The notes under the pieces: generated by a model | Seen by the model: only the letters and a program-made list of their open reading frames with translations | Database searches by the model: none | Told to the model about the DNA's origin: nothing | NCBI GenBank assembly: GCA_035552775.1 | Contig: DASZKW010000032.1 | Span: 11,604-75,603, forward strand | DNA: 64,000 bases | Direction of reading: 5' to 3' | Origin: DASZKW01 sp035552775 | GTDB taxonomy: Bacteria; Actinomycetota; Acidimicrobiia; Acidimicrobiales; Palsa-688 | Shown here: in pieces, positions 18,091 to 26,491 of the stretch | Layout: each line of letters starts with the position of its first letter | How positions within the stretch are numbered: the stretch's first letter is position 1 | Program-made: the position numbers and the translations under genes

Positions 18091-19068
18091 TCAGGTTTTG
18101 GCGAGTTCCGTCGCAACCTGGTCATAGACCCACTCGTAGGTCGTGGCCAGGCCGTCCACCAGGGGTGTGCTCGGTTCCCAGCCGTAGCGCTCGCGGATCA
18201 GGGTGTTGTCGCTGTTGCGACCGCGTACGCCTTGAGGAGCGTCGAGCTCGTAGCGCCGCTCCAGGCTGACGCCGGCGATGCCCTCGACGATGCTCACCAG
18301 TTCGTTGATGCTGACCAGCTCCGAGCTGCCGAGGTTGACGGGCTCCGCGTAGTCGTCCCTCACGATCGTGAAGGTGCCTTCGACACAGTCGGTGATGTAG
18401 GTGAAGCTCCGGGTCTGCTCACCGTCACCCCAGATGCTGATCTCGTGTCGACCCGAGACAACCGCCTCTGCCACCTTGCGACATATGGCGGCCGGCGCCT
18501 TCTCTCTTCCACCCGACCACGTCCCGTCAGGACCGTAGATGTTGTGGTAGCGGGCCACCCGGGTCTCCAAACCGAAGTCCTCGAGGAAGTGGCGGCACAT
18601 GCGCTCGACGAAGAGCTTCTCCCAGCCGTAGCCATCCTCGGGCATCGCCGGGTAGGCGTCCTCCTCCTTCAGGGGCACGGCTTCAGGCTCGGACTGCTTG
18701 TCTGCGGCGTACACGCACGCTGACGAGGAGTAGAAGAAGCGCCTTGCCCCGTGGTCCCGCGCGGCGACGAGCATGTGAGTGGTGGGAAGCACGGAGAGCA
18801 TGCACGCCGCCTTGTTGCCCTCGATGAAACCCATACCGCCCATGTCCGCGGCGAGGTGGTAGACGTCGTCCGCCCCCTCGGCCACCCTCGTACACGTGGC
18901 CCGGTCGGAAAGATCGCCCACCACGTTCTCGGCATCTTCGCCGACTTGGAACCACTCCGTCAGGGGCTTGATGTCGACGGCTCGAACCGTCGCCCCCTCA
19001 CCGAGTAGGGCCCGGACCAGATGGCCTCCGATGAAGCCGCCGGCCCCGGTCACAACGGCGTCGGGCAT
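18091..19068 (-). CDS. GDP-mannose 3,5-epimerase-like SDR protein
   Basis: 325-aa extended SDR. TGAGGFIGGHL (7-17) binds NAD. AADMGGMGFI (about 73-82) is a hallmark of GDP-mannose 3,5-epimerase, SSSACVYA (about 114-121) carries the catalytic Ser/Cys region, and YGWEKLFVERM (about 146-156) supplies the Y-x-x-x-K pair. RNSDNTLIRERYGW closes the substrate domain. The enzyme would make GDP-L-galactose/gulose or a related sugar for this glycan; plant GME is the characterised member and bacterial specificity can differ. A good ribosome site (AGGAGA) precedes its ATG. It appears to be first in the minus-strand run 11691-19068. Confidence 0.85.
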   Translation of the reverse strand: MPDAVVTGAGGFIGGHLVRALLGEGATVRAVDIKPLTEWFQVGEDAENVVGDLSDRATCTRVAEGADDVYHLAADMGGMGFIEGNKAACMLSVLPTTHMLVAARDHGARRFFYSSSACVYAADKQSEPEAVPLKEEDAYPAMPEDGYGWEKLFVERMCRHFLEDFGLETRVARYHNIYGPDGTWSGGREKAPAAICRKVAEAVVSGRHEISIWGDGEQTRSFTYITDCVEGTFTIVRDDYAEPVNLGSSELVSINELVSIVEGIAGVSLERRYELDAPQGVRGRNSDNTLIRERYGWEPSTPLVDGLATTYEWVYDQVATELAKT

Positions 19069-19230
19069 CTAGTCAGTTCTCCTAGGCGGTCTCACGGGGG
19101 GGTCACGTCACCCACGGCATGAGGAGCGTAACCGGTCACACGCTGCAGCCCGGACCCACCTCGGGTAGTCCGGCACCGATGCCGCTACGGTAGCCTGGGT
19201 GAACGTGGGGGGCCGGGTGTACGTCGCGCC

Positions 19231-19959
19231 GTGATCTCAGTCGTGATGCCTGCCCACAACGAGCAGGGCTACCTGGCGGCGGCCGTCGAGCGCGTCGTGA
19301 ACGGCCTCCGGGATCGCCCGGAGCCATTCGAGGTAATCGTCTGCGAGAACGGGTCGACGGACCTCACCGCGAAGATTGCCTCCGAGTGCTGCCGTCTGCA
19401 CCCAGAGCTCAAGGTCGTGGCCCTGCCTGAGGCCGACTATGGACGAGCCCTACGGGCCGGCTTCCTGGCCTCGGCCGGCGACCAGGTGGTCAACTTCGAC
19501 GTCGACCTCGTCGATCTCGGCTTCCTCGACGCGGCATTGACTCTCAGCCGGACCGTCGACTCCCCGGTCATCGTCGTGGGCAGCAAACGCAGCCCCGGGT
19601 CCAGCGACCAGCGCCCGGCGGGGCGCCAGATCGTGACCGCCATCTTCTCGCTGGTGTTGCGGAAGGGATTCGGCCTGCGGGTGAGCGACACCCACGGCCT
19701 CAAGTTGTTGAGCAGGGCACCGCTCGTTCCCGTCGTCGCCGCCTGCCGGTTCGGCGGCGACATCTTCGACACCGAGCTCATCCTGCGCGCCGAGCACGCC
19801 GGGCTGGAAGTCATGGAGATCCCGGTCACCGTCGTCGACCAGCGCCCGCCGCGAACCTCGATCGTTCGTCGGATACCCCGCTCCCTGCTCGGCCTGGCTC
19901 GGCTTCGAGTGACCCTGTGGCGCGAACGGAAGCTCGAGCATTCGAGGAAACGGCTTTGA
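19231..19959 (+). CDS. GT2 family glycosyltransferase (dolichyl-phosphate-mannose-synthase-like)
   Basis: 242-aa soluble GT2 enzyme. ISVVMPAHNEQGYL (2-15) is the first strand, CENGSTDLT (about 35-43) replaces the usual DDGSTD, and NFDVDLVD (about 88-95) holds the metal-binding acidic residues. There is no C-terminal membrane domain, so it resembles the catalytic part of DPM1/polyprenyl-phosphate sugar transferases. GTG start, 162 bases from the divergent epimerase gene; the gap should contain promoters for both directions. Followed by about 147 bases before the wall-protein gene. Confidence 0.85.
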   Translation: MISVVMPAHNEQGYLAAAVERVVNGLRDRPEPFEVIVCENGSTDLTAKIASECCRLHPELKVVALPEADYGRALRAGFLASAGDQVVNFDVDLVDLGFLDAALTLSRTVDSPVIVVGSKRSPGSSDQRPAGRQIVTAIFSLVLRKGFGLRVSDTHGLKLLSRAPLVPVVAACRFGGDIFDTELILRAEHAGLEVMEIPVTVVDQRPPRTSIVRRIPRSLLGLARLRVTLWRERKLEHSRKRL

Positions 19960-20106
19960 CGAGCGGTATCAATCTCTATGTTATAGGCTGAGAACGCTTG
20001 AGAAGTGGGCGGGACTTGCCCGGCACATCGCTATCGCGAAGGTGGAGAACCGCACGTGGTCGTGAACCCGTGTACGGTTAGGGCCACCCACGGCAGGAGT
20101 TGGTTC

Positions 20107-20541
20107 ATGGCTTACAGAGAGACGGGACACCGAGCGGCTCGGCCGGTTGCCTCCATCCTCGCCGTCTTCGCGCTGGCCTTCGGTGCCCTCGGGCTGATCG
20201 CCGAGATCCCGACAGCCGCCGCCGCCCAGACCGCGACCACCTGCCCGACGAACCCCTACCCCCCGCACGGCACCATCGTCAGCTGCGCCACGACGACCAC
20301 GGGTCCGGGCACCCTGACCGGCCAGAACCCCGGCGGGACTGTCACCACGGTCAGCACCGCCGCCACCACCGTCACCCCCGCCAACGCGGCGGCGCTGCCG
20401 ACAACGGCCGCCGGCAGCCACGGCGGCGCCCTGGCGTTCACCGGTTCCAACGCCGGCCACCTGGTACTCATCGCCATCGTCCTGCTCCTCATCGGCATCG
20501 TCATCATCAAGCTCAACCGGCTCAGGCGCCTCCAGCACTAG
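20107..20541 (+). CDS. small secreted Thr-rich protein with LAFTG sorting signal
   Basis: 144-aa exported protein. The N-terminus is a signal peptide: basic MAYRETGHRAARP, hydrophobic ILAVFALAFGALGLIA, and a cleavage site near TAAAA-QT (about 38-40). The mature part is Thr/Gly/Pro/Ala-rich with two cysteines. It ends with LAFTG (about 109-113), a hydrophobic helix and a basic tail KLNRLRRLQH, the layout of a sortase substrate; LAxTG is the class E sortase motif of high-GC actinobacteria. A GCAGGAG ribosome site precedes the ATG at 20107. Its place just before the priming transferase suggests a wall protein tied to the surface polymer. No sortase gene is in the window. Confidence 0.8.
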   Translation: MAYRETGHRAARPVASILAVFALAFGALGLIAEIPTAAAAQTATTCPTNPYPPHGTIVSCATTTTGPGTLTGQNPGGTVTTVSTAATTVTPANAAALPTTAAGSHGGALAFTGSNAGHLVLIAIVLLLIGIVIIKLNRLRRLQH

Positions 20542-20546
20542 CCCTA

Positions 20547-22070
20547 ATGACCCCGCCTTCTGACCTGGGGACGGTCGGCGCCCAGCGTGATGTGGGACGG
20601 CCGGTGCTGCGCGCAGTCACGACAGCCCCGCTCACCGTTGCCGGTGGCAGGGACCACCTCGAGCTCCCGGCCACCGCCGATGCGGCCGATGCGGCCGCGG
20701 ACCGCCTGCGGATAGCGCCGTCGCAGTGGCTCGGCATCGCCGAATCGTGGCATTCGGCGCAGCGTCACCCTGGACCGGTCGCCATGGACACGGTCGTCAC
20801 CGCCGCCGTGGTGGCGCTTGTGACCGCGTCGAGCCGGGCGGCCCTAACGGGCGCAGCGGTATTCATGGTCAGCGGCCTCGCCCTCGGGCTGTGGCTCCGG
20901 CGAACCTGTGTCGAAGCTCAAGGTGTGTCCTGGTACGGCCGGCGCCTCCTCCCCGCCGCGCTGGTCACCGCTGCTGCGCTCGGGGCACTCCGACCGCGGG
21001 GCGTGCCGACAGGTCAGGCATGGGGTGCCGTCGCCGCTGGATCGGCCGCGTTGTTCATCCTCCATTTCTTGCTCTGGCTTGGCATCGCCGGTGCCCGCCG
21101 CCACGGCCACGGCCTGCGCCCCACCCTGGTGGTGGGCAGTCAGGATCACGTCGCCCAGTTCCGCCGGCGCCTCGACAAGTTCCCCGAGGCCGGGCTGCGT
21201 TTCCGGGCCGCTCACGTGAGCACATCGGGACAGCCTGCGATCGGCGGCGGTGGGCAAGCGCTGGTCGACCGCCTGCTCGGGGACCACGAAATCGGCCATG
21301 TGCTCCTGGCGGCCGACGGTATGGACGAGAGGTTGATGCGAAGCTTCGTCCGCTTCAGCGGCGGGCGGGCCGACGCCAGCGTGGTCATACCCCTCGGTGG
21401 CTTGTGCGCCGCTCAGGTGGCCACTCGGCTCGGTGACCTCGGCCTGCTCCCAGTGCGCCTTGCCACCCCAACCGGAAGCGCCACCGCCAAGCGCTTGGTC
21501 GACGTTGTCGGTGCGAGCCTTCTCCTGCTTGTCACCAGCCCCCTTCTCCTTGCCGTCGCCCTCGGCATCCGCATGTCGGATGGGGGGGCCGCCATCTTTC
21601 GCCAAGAGCGGGTGGGGCGCGAAGGGCGCGTGTTCACCATGTACAAGTTCCGTTCCATGGTGGTCGGTGCCGAGGGGCGCCGGCCCGCCCATCTGGGCGC
21701 CAACGTCAACGACGGTTTGCTGTTCAAGCTCGAATGCGACCCGCGGGTCACCCGGGTCGGAGCCTTCATCCGCCGCCTTTCCATCGACGAGCTCCCCCAG
21801 CTGGTAAACGTGGTGAAAGGTGACATGAGCCTCGTTGGGCCCCGTCCCCTTCCCGTAACGCCGGACGAGTTCGAGCCCGGTGCCCAGGTGCGCCATAGCG
21901 TGTTACCGGGCATCACCGGGCTCTGGCAGGTCAGTGGGGGCAACGCCTTGCGCTACGGCGACATGCTCGACCTCGACCTCACCTACGTGCTCACCCGCAG
22001 CCTGGGCACCGATCTCCGGCTAATCGCCCGCACCGTGCCTGCCCTCCTCGTGCGCCGCGCCGCCTACTGA
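20547..22070 (+). CDS. polyprenyl-phosphate sugar-1-phosphate transferase (priming transferase)
   Basis: 507-aa initiating enzyme of the WbaP/CpsE (bacterial sugar transferase) family, which puts the first sugar-1-phosphate on undecaprenyl phosphate. Four N-terminal hydrophobic stretches (about 80-190) precede a CoA-binding-like region (about 195-310). The catalytic domain starts at KRLVDVVGASLLLLVTSP (about 312-329) and contains FRQERVGREGRVFTMYKFRS (about 350-369), IDELPQLVNVVKGDMSLVGP (about 413-432) and the LPGITGLWQVSG block (about 452-463). ATG at 20547, 5 bases after the wall-protein stop, so the two are co-transcribed. Confidence 0.9.
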   Translation: MTPPSDLGTVGAQRDVGRPVLRAVTTAPLTVAGGRDHLELPATADAADAAADRLRIAPSQWLGIAESWHSAQRHPGPVAMDTVVTAAVVALVTASSRAALTGAAVFMVSGLALGLWLRRTCVEAQGVSWYGRRLLPAALVTAAALGALRPRGVPTGQAWGAVAAGSAALFILHFLLWLGIAGARRHGHGLRPTLVVGSQDHVAQFRRRLDKFPEAGLRFRAAHVSTSGQPAIGGGGQALVDRLLGDHEIGHVLLAADGMDERLMRSFVRFSGGRADASVVIPLGGLCAAQVATRLGDLGLLPVRLATPTGSATAKRLVDVVGASLLLLVTSPLLLAVALGIRMSDGGAAIFRQERVGREGRVFTMYKFRSMVVGAEGRRPAHLGANVNDGLLFKLECDPRVTRVGAFIRRLSIDELPQLVNVVKGDMSLVGPRPLPVTPDEFEPGAQVRHSVLPGITGLWQVSGGNALRYGDMLDLDLTYVLTRSLGTDLRLIARTVPALLVRRAAY

Positions 22071-23236
22071 GCGCCGGTCCCCAAGGGCCACGGCGCCTGA
22101 TCGTCCTCCACGTCCTCGAAGCTGTCCGGGGTGGGACCTCGCGCCACGTCCTGGACGTGGTGCGCTGGGCCGAAGGTGTCGAGCACCATGTCGCCGTACC
22201 ATCCCCGGGCCGGGTCGCGACGGCTTCGGGGGCGGTCACGGACACCCTGGCGCTGGCGGCCATGGACGCGGCCGGGGCCGGTCTTCACCGCGTCGACATG
22301 CGCCGCTCGCCCGCCCATCCGGCCAACGCTGTCGCCGTAGCCCACCTGCACCGCCTGGCTCGCGCCGTCGGCGCCGAAGTGGTCCACGGACACAGCTCGA
22401 TCGGGGGCACTCTGGGGCGCGTCACGGCACGCCTGACCGGTGCGGCGGCCGTCTACACGCCCAACGGCTTGGCCTCGGGGAGGGGCGCCCTGGCCGTCGA
22501 AAGGGTCCTCGGCGCCTGGACCGACCGCCTCGTCGCCGCCTCCGCGAGTGAGGCAGCCCTCGCCGTCGAGCGCCGGCTGGTCCCCCCCGAGCGCGTCGTG
22601 ACCATCGCCAACGGCATCGACCTTGACCCGCCGGCCCAGACGCAGGACCCGCTGGCCCAGATCCAGGACCTGCGCGCCCGCTTCGGCCTTTGCGCCACCA
22701 CTCCGCTGGTCGGAACCGTGGCCCGGCTCGTGGAGCAAAAGGCGCCGGTCGACTTCGTCGCCGTGTGTGCCTCGGTGGCGGCGGTGCGACGCGACACCCA
22801 CTTCCTCCTCGTGGGGATGGGACCGCTCGGCCCTGACGTCGACACCGCTGTCGTCAGCGCCGGCATCGAGGACCGCTTCCACCGGGTCGAGCACCTCCCC
22901 GGGGCCGCCGCCGTGCTCGGTCAGCTCCAGGTCTTCGTACTTACCTCTCGTTTCGAGGGCGCCCCTTACACTCCCCTCGAGGCCATGCGCTCCGGTGTAG
23001 CTGTCGTGCTCTCGGACGTGGTCGGCAACCGCGACGTCGTCGAGGCTGGGCGCTCCGGCTTCCTCCGTCCCTTTGGCGACACTGCCGGCATGGCGGCGGA
23101 CGTGCTCCGGCTCCTGGATGACGAGAAGTTGCGACAAAGCATCACCGCGGCGGCCACCGAGCACCTGCACGCCGCCTTCGACGTGCGCACGATGGGTGCC
23201 AAGCTGGCCTCGCTCTACCAGCAGCTACGGGCCTGA
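22067..23236 (+). CDS. GT4 family glycosyltransferase, probable CTG start
   Basis: About 389 aa. RRLIVLHVLEAVRGGTSRHV is the expected first strand and glycine loop of GT4 enzymes; it lies upstream of the first ATG/GTG/TTG in frame (GTG 22157), so that start would cut the fold. The only sensible start is the CTG at 22067-22069, which overlaps the priming transferase's TGA as CTGA, the same geometry as the ATGA/GTGA overlaps elsewhere here. Donor domain: VGTVARLVEQKAPVDFVAVC and LTSRFEGAPYTPLEAMRSG with the E-x7-E pair. The direct repeat AQTQDPLAQIQDL sits in the domain linker. CTG 22097 is another possible start. Confidence 0.85.
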   Translation: MSAGPQGPRRLIVLHVLEAVRGGTSRHVLDVVRWAEGVEHHVAVPSPGRVATASGAVTDTLALAAMDAAGAGLHRVDMRRSPAHPANAVAVAHLHRLARAVGAEVVHGHSSIGGTLGRVTARLTGAAAVYTPNGLASGRGALAVERVLGAWTDRLVAASASEAALAVERRLVPPERVVTIANGIDLDPPAQTQDPLAQIQDLRARFGLCATTPLVGTVARLVEQKAPVDFVAVCASVAAVRRDTHFLLVGMGPLGPDVDTAVVSAGIEDRFHRVEHLPGAAAVLGQLQVFVLTSRFEGAPYTPLEAMRSGVAVVLSDVVGNRDVVEAGRSGFLRPFGDTAGMAADVLRLLDDEKLRQSITAAATEHLHAAFDVRTMGAKLASLYQQLRA

Positions 23237-23243
23237 TCCCTGG

Positions 23244-23271
23244 GATCAGCGATCAGCGATCAGCGATCAGC
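23244..23271 (+). repeat. four tandem copies of GATCAGC
   Basis: Four perfect head-to-tail copies of the 7-mer GATCAGC lie between the GT4 stop (23236) and the Uma2 gene start (23282), ending about 10 bases before its ATG. The repeat displaces any normal ribosome-binding site. Copy number could vary by slippage. No function is known. Confidence 0.9.
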
Positions 23272-23281
23272 GCGGTTTACG

Positions 23282-23914
23282 ATGGACGGCGTGGCTATCA
23301 GTTCCGAGGTCCTGGCGGACGAGGAGCACGACAGGACAGCGACCGAGGCCCACTGGCGCGTCCTCATGCGCTTGTATGCCGCCGTGAGCTATGCGTTTGG
23401 CGACCGGGCGTTGGTACTCCTCGACATCTTCGTTCGCACCGGCGGCCAGCAGGCGGCTCCCGACCTGCTCGTCGCCCCCGGGATGGCGCCGGGAAGCCGG
23501 CGGGTCTACTCGGTGCCCGAGAATACGGTGCCATCGGTGACCGTCGAGGTGCTCTCCGTCGTCAACTACGAGGCAGCGGGTCGAGCCCAGCTTCAGCGCA
23601 AGCGGGACTTCTTCGGGCGCATCGGGGTCCCCTTGCACCTGGAGGTGGCCCCCGAGGAGGGTGTCATAAGTGTCTGGACGAACCAGGATGGGCGCCTGGT
23701 ACGGGTGGCGGTGGCCGACCGCTACGACGGTCCCGATCTCGGAGGGGTGCGGGTGACCACGCCGGCGCCCGACGAGGTTCATGTCTACCTTCCCGATGGC
23801 AGGGAGATGCTCGACACCGACGCCGAGATCGCCCGCGCCGAGAGCGAGGCGGCGGGCGCCGAACGGCTGGCCGGCCGGTTGCGCGAGCTCGGCATCGACC
23901 CCGATGAGATCTAA
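23282..23914 (+). CDS. Uma2 family (DUF820) putative PD-(D/E)XK nuclease-like protein
   Basis: 210 aa. APDLLVAPGM (about 59-68), SVTVEVLSVVNYEAAG (about 85-100) and the following RKRDFFGRIGVPLHLEV (about 106-122) match the Uma2 layout: the Asp, the Glu in VEV, and a Lys region of a restriction-endonuclease-like fold. The C-terminus (about 180-210) is an acidic/Ala-rich helix ending RLRELGIDPDEI, common in this family. Uma2 proteins are widespread and often multicopy, and their role is unproven. A decayed relative lies at 46554. Its start is preceded by the GATCAGC array. Confidence 0.8.
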   Translation: MDGVAISSEVLADEEHDRTATEAHWRVLMRLYAAVSYAFGDRALVLLDIFVRTGGQQAAPDLLVAPGMAPGSRRVYSVPENTVPSVTVEVLSVVNYEAAGRAQLQRKRDFFGRIGVPLHLEVAPEEGVISVWTNQDGRLVRVAVADRYDGPDLGGVRVTTPAPDEVHVYLPDGREMLDTDAEIARAESEAAGAERLAGRLRELGIDPDEI

Positions 23915-23968
23915 GTCGTCCGACGCCCCCTGAGTGCCCCACGCCTGAGTGGTCGGGTGAGCGTCGGC

Positions 23969-24625
23969 TCAGCGCCGGCGCAGCACCCGCAGGCTGCCAC
24001 GGCCGGCGGCGACGTCCTCGTCGAAGCACCCGGACGCCAATGCCTCACGGTAGATCTCGTACGGGGCGCGTCCCCCGTCGGCGGGGTCGGGGAAGACGTC
24101 GTGTATCGCCAGGCGCCCACCGGTCGCCACCTTGGGCGCCCAGACCCGGTAGTCAGCCCAGGCCACGTCGGCACCGTGGCCACCGTCGATGAACACCAAA
24201 GCCAGGGGTGTCGACCAGAAGCGCGCCACCGTCGTAGACCCCCCGACCACGAGCACCACCTCTGTCTCGAGACCCGCCTCGGCGATCGTCCGGCGCGCTG
24301 AGGGGAGGGTGTCGAGAAGCCCGGACCCGTCGAGCAGAGTGGGGTCGTGGTGCTCCCAGCCGGGCTGATTTTCCTCCGACCCTCGATGATGGTCGACGCT
24401 GAACAGCGTGGTCCGCCCGGCACGAGCCGCCGCCCCCAGGTAGATAGCTGACTTCCCGCAGTAGGTACCCACCTCGAGCAGAGGCCTGTGCTGCTGGCCT
24501 CCGGGGCCGGCCGGCCCCGGGACCGACGCGACCGCTTCGACACCCGCCCGGTAGAGGGCGAGGCCCTCGTCGTCGGGCATGAAGCCCTTGGCGGCGCGGG
24601 CTCGAGCCAGGAGGGCTTCGATCAG
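23969..24625 (-). CDS. class I SAM-dependent methyltransferase, probable CTG start
   Basis: About 218 aa. LLEVGTYCGKSAIYLGAAA (about 47-65) is SAM motif I in the form typical of Methyltransf_24 proteins, FSVDHHRGSEENQPGWEHH (about 73-91) contains the acidic strand-2 residue, and VFIDGGHGADVAWADY (about 136-151) the D-x-x-H block. The N-terminal segment IEALLARARAAKGFMPDDEG looks like family sequence and lies before the first ATG, while no ATG/GTG/TTG is close upstream. The CTG at 24625-24623 overlaps the GtrA stop as CTGA. ATG at GF-MPDDEG is the fallback start and would remove about 14 residues. Confidence 0.8.
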   Translation of the reverse strand: MIEALLARARAAKGFMPDDEGLALYRAGVEAVASVPGPAGPGGQQHRPLLEVGTYCGKSAIYLGAAARAGRTTLFSVDHHRGSEENQPGWEHHDPTLLDGSGLLDTLPSARRTIAEAGLETEVVLVVGGSTTVARFWSTPLALVFIDGGHGADVAWADYRVWAPKVATGGRLAIHDVFPDPADGGRAPYEIYREALASGCFDEDVAAGRGSLRVLRRR

Positions 24626-25122
24626 GTGGGAAGCCCCGTCCGGCCGTCCAGCGCCTCGGACGGCAGCGGCCGGTGGACGAAGAGGACCTTGTTCAAGATA
24701 AGGAACTTGCCGATCCACAGCAGCCCGTAGGCGACTATCGAGGTCACACCCAACAGTCCGGTGCGGGTCAGGTGGGCCATGTGGTGACTCTTTGCGACCG
24801 TCTCCGCGTAGTCGACGCACAGCGTCGAAAAGCCCCATCCGATGAACGAAAGTACCCAGAAGGGGACGAGCTCCTTCCACACGTGGCCCTTGCCCGACTT
24901 GCCCCACGCCCACTTCCGGTTGAGCTCGTAGCTCGGCACGGTGGCCACGGCTGTGGCCACCGTGTTGGACACGACTCCGGACCAGCTGAACAAGCCGCTG
25001 CAGATGAGCAGTACGCTGGTGCTGACCGCCAGGGCCACGACCGAGACCAGGGAGTACTTGAGGAGCCGCTGGCCGTCGGGCGTGCGCAGCTTCTCGAGCA
25101 GCGCACCCCCCGTCATGGCCAT
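24622..25122 (-). CDS. GtrA family membrane protein
   Basis: About 166 aa, four predicted membrane helices (LVSVVALAVSTSVLLICSGL, VSNTVATAVATVPSYELN, LVPFWVLSFIGWGFSTLCV and GVTSIVAYGLLWIGKFLILN). The NRKWAWGKSGKGH loop after helix 2 is the GtrA signature (N-r-x-w-t/a-w/f). GtrA proteins are linked to translocation of lipid-linked sugars or to cell-wall polysaccharides. An upstream TTG (25146) and a later ATG (25116) are other possible starts. It is coupled to the methyltransferase downstream through a CTGA overlap. Confidence 0.88.
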   Translation of the reverse strand: MAMTGGALLEKLRTPDGQRLLKYSLVSVVALAVSTSVLLICSGLFSWSGVVSNTVATAVATVPSYELNRKWAWGKSGKGHVWKELVPFWVLSFIGWGFSTLCVDYAETVAKSHHMAHLTRTGLLGVTSIVAYGLLWIGKFLILNKVLFVHRPLPSEALDGRTGLPT

Positions 25123-25164
25123 CCCGGTCAGCGTACCGGTAGCCAAGGATGAGGAGGGGGCAGT

Positions 25165-26436
25165 TCAGCTCCGATCGGTGATGTGGACGTAGGCCCGCTC
25201 GTCCGAACCCGTCCACACCTGGCGGGGCCTGTAGATCTTCTGGTCCTGCTCGATCATCTCCTGGTAGTGCGCCAGCCAGCCCGCGGTACGGGGGATGGCG
25301 AACAGCACGGTGAACATCTCCGTCGGGAAGCCCATGGCTTGGTAAATGAGCCCGGAGTAGAAATCCACGTTGGGGTACAGCTTGCGGGACACGAAGTAGT
25401 CGTCCGACAGAGCCGTCTCCTCCAGCTTCAAGGCGATGTCGAGCAGCGGGTCCTTGCCGGTGACGGTGAAGACCTCGTCCGCGGTGCGCTTGATGATCTT
25501 GGCCCGGGGGTCGTAGTTCTTGTAGACCCGGTGGCCGAAGCCCTGGAGCTTGCCCTTCCCCGCCTTCACGTCGGCGATGAAGCCGGGCACGTTGTCTATC
25601 GAGCCGATGGACGACAGCATCCGCAGCACCGCCTCGTTGGCGCCCCCGTGGCGGGGCCCGTAGAGGGCGGCCGCCGCCGCCGCCGCCGAGATGTAAGGGT
25701 CGGCGTGGGCAGAACCGACGGTGCGCATGGCGAGCGTCCCACAGTTCTGCTCGTGGTCGGCGTGGAGGATGAACAGCACCTCGAGGGCTTTGGACAGCAC
25801 CGGGTCCGGCTCGTACACGGGCTCGGCCACCTTCCACATCATGGCGAGGAAATTTTCGGCGAAGCTCAGGGAATTGTCCGGGTAGACGAAGGGCATCCCC
25901 AGGCTGAAGCGGTGGCATGCAGCCGCTACCGTGGGCATCTTGGCTATGAGGCGTACGACCTGGCGGTGAAACACGTCGGGGTCGGCGATCCGCTTGGACT
26001 CGGGATAGAACGTCGACAGCCCGGCCATCGCCGAGACCAGCATCCCCATGGGGTGGGCGTCGTAATGGAAGCCGTCGAGGAAGCGCTTGCGGAAGTTCTC
26101 GTGGATGTAGGTGTGGTGGGTGATCTCGGAGACCCACTTCGCCAGCTGCTCCGATGTCGGCAGCTCGCCGTGGATGAGCAGGTAGGCCACCTCGAGGTAG
26201 CTGGCGTGCTCCGCCAGCTGCTCGATCGGGTAACCCCGGTAGCGGAGGATGCCCGCCTCTCCGTTGAGGTAGGTGATCGAGCTCGACGCCAGCGCCGTGG
26301 TCATGAACGACGGGTCGTAGATCCACACTCCGGGCAGGAGCTTGCGGAGCTCGTCGGCCGGTATGCCACCGTCGTGGATGGGCACCTCCACGGACTCACC
26401 CGTGCGGTTGTCGGTGACGGTGATGGACTCGGCCAC
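25165..26436 (-). CDS. gltA: citrate synthase
   Basis: 423-aa type II citrate synthase, condensing acetyl-CoA with oxaloacetate at entry to the TCA cycle. The catalytic residues are visible: His in LHADHEQNCGT (about 224-234), His in LYGPRHGGANEAVL (about 259-272) and Asp in PNVDFYSGLIYQAMG (about 361-375). The N-terminal beta-domain DNRTGESVEVPIHDGGI and the C-terminus with YQEMIEQDQKIYRPRQVWTG are typical of actinobacterial enzymes. GTG start with AGGGGGAAAT just upstream. A palindrome 38-55 bases upstream (26474-26491) may be an operator. Confidence 0.96.
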   Translation of the reverse strand: MAESITVTDNRTGESVEVPIHDGGIPADELRKLLPGVWIYDPSFMTTALASSSITYLNGEAGILRYRGYPIEQLAEHASYLEVAYLLIHGELPTSEQLAKWVSEITHHTYIHENFRKRFLDGFHYDAHPMGMLVSAMAGLSTFYPESKRIADPDVFHRQVVRLIAKMPTVAAACHRFSLGMPFVYPDNSLSFAENFLAMMWKVAEPVYEPDPVLSKALEVLFILHADHEQNCGTLAMRTVGSAHADPYISAAAAAAALYGPRHGGANEAVLRMLSSIGSIDNVPGFIADVKAGKGKLQGFGHRVYKNYDPRAKIIKRTADEVFTVTGKDPLLDIALKLEETALSDDYFVSRKLYPNVDFYSGLIYQAMGFPTEMFTVLFAIPRTAGWLAHYQEMIEQDQKIYRPRQVWTGSDERAYVHITDRS

Positions 26437-26473
26437 ATTTCCCCCTGTCGAGGAAGATTCGCTTTTGTGTCGA

Positions 26474-26491
26474 TGCTACCGCCCGGTAGCA
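26474..26491. promoter_or_regulatory. palindrome TGCTACCG-CC-CGGTAGCA upstream of gltA
   Basis: A perfect inverted repeat with 8-base arms and a 2-base spacer sits 38-55 bases upstream of the citrate synthase start, in the 152-base gap it shares with the divergent DUF6398 gene. Size and position suit a dimeric repressor site such as TetR- or GntR-type, or a 5' UTR hairpin. No promoter boxes were clear enough to name. Confidence 0.5.

Noticed and set aside
23969..26326. 785-residue minus-strand open frame running through gltA and gtrA
   Set aside because: Only its last 218 residues are a real methyltransferase. The rest is out-of-frame reading of citrate synthase and GtrA.
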